Source: Komagataeibacter xylinus NBRC 15237
Lineage (GTDB): Bacteria; Pseudomonadota; Alphaproteobacteria; Acetobacterales; Acetobacteraceae
Reading direction: 5' to 3'
Assembly: GCF_001571345.1 (NCBI RefSeq)
Contig: NZ_BCTP01000003.1
Location: 1 to 64,000 of the forward strand
DNA length: 64,000 bases
Under the pieces are notes generated by a model that worked only from the letters and a program-made list of their open reading frames with translations, was not told where the DNA came from and did no database searches. Of this stretch, positions 63,888-64,000 are shown piece by piece (position 1 is the first letter of the stretch; every line of letters starts with the position of its first letter). Position numbers and translations under genes: made by a program.

Positions 63888-64000
63888 TCCGTTGGCCCTC
63901 TGACTGTCTTGGCGTGACAAGATAGGAACAACGCTATTCCTGCATGGCAGCTTTGCCAAACTGAATTTCAGGCAGAAAGCCGCACAAACAGGCAGAAACA

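Overview
The window reads as chromosome of an acetic acid bacterium (Acetobacteraceae). My best guess is Komagataeibacter or Gluconacetobacter. The grounds are high GC with strong C/G third-position bias, a glutathione-dependent formaldehyde pathway, an MbfA-type membrane ferritin, a class II (GCS2-type) glutamate-cysteine ligase, a GntP gluconate permease, and a dispersed hairpin repeat that I associate with this group. The genus is an inference; no rRNA or full marker set is present.

Region by region. 1-919: the truncated end of an IS21-family element (istA), next to a bestrophin-like channel gene. 2.0-4.3 kb: formaldehyde detoxification (frmA-frmB) with a small unknown gene. 4.3-16.9 kb: mostly minus-strand housekeeping genes (yjbQ, trpS, a lipoprotein cytochrome c, an FKBP lipoprotein, argG, rlmN, tlyA-dxs-ispA-xseB, tusA-like, rlmE-ppx), with one plus-strand ROK sugar kinase. 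17.07 kb: tRNA-Gln(CUG).

17.1-38.7 kb is the accessory part of the window, almost entirely on the plus strand. It holds a nitrilotriacetate-monooxygenase-type flavoprotein, an MHS-family symporter, a divergent Lrp/AsnC regulator, a saccharopine-dehydrogenase-like enzyme, a D-2-hydroxyacid dehydrogenase and a polar-amino-acid ABC importer. It continues with a DadA-like FAD oxidoreductase, a DHA2 exporter, a LysR regulator, a RidA protein, a TonB-dependent receptor, an aminotransferase, an Asp/Glu-racemase-like enzyme, an SDR, an enolase-superfamily enzyme broken by one amber codon, and an AbrB-type membrane protein. Together these suggest import and oxidative dismantling of a modified or N-substituted amino acid, possibly a metal chelate. 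That substrate class is a hypothesis. The block begins next to a tRNA gene and lies between two long copies of a dispersed repeat, but I see no integrase.

38.9-64 kb returns to core genes: an SDR, rpmI-rplT, pheS-pheT, an orphan pstS, lpxB, hisI, ygfZ, a GT9 glycosyltransferase, a YfgM-like protein, bamB and der. After these come pncA with a C-terminal extension, gntP, a dienelactone hydrolase, ubiA, rsmE-gshA, mbfA, lolA, rsmI diverging from an LpoA-like lipoprotein gene, and an unknown small gene at the right edge. Translation, tRNA/rRNA modification, envelope assembly (lpxB, bamB, lolA, LpoA-like) and redox/iron handling dominate this half.
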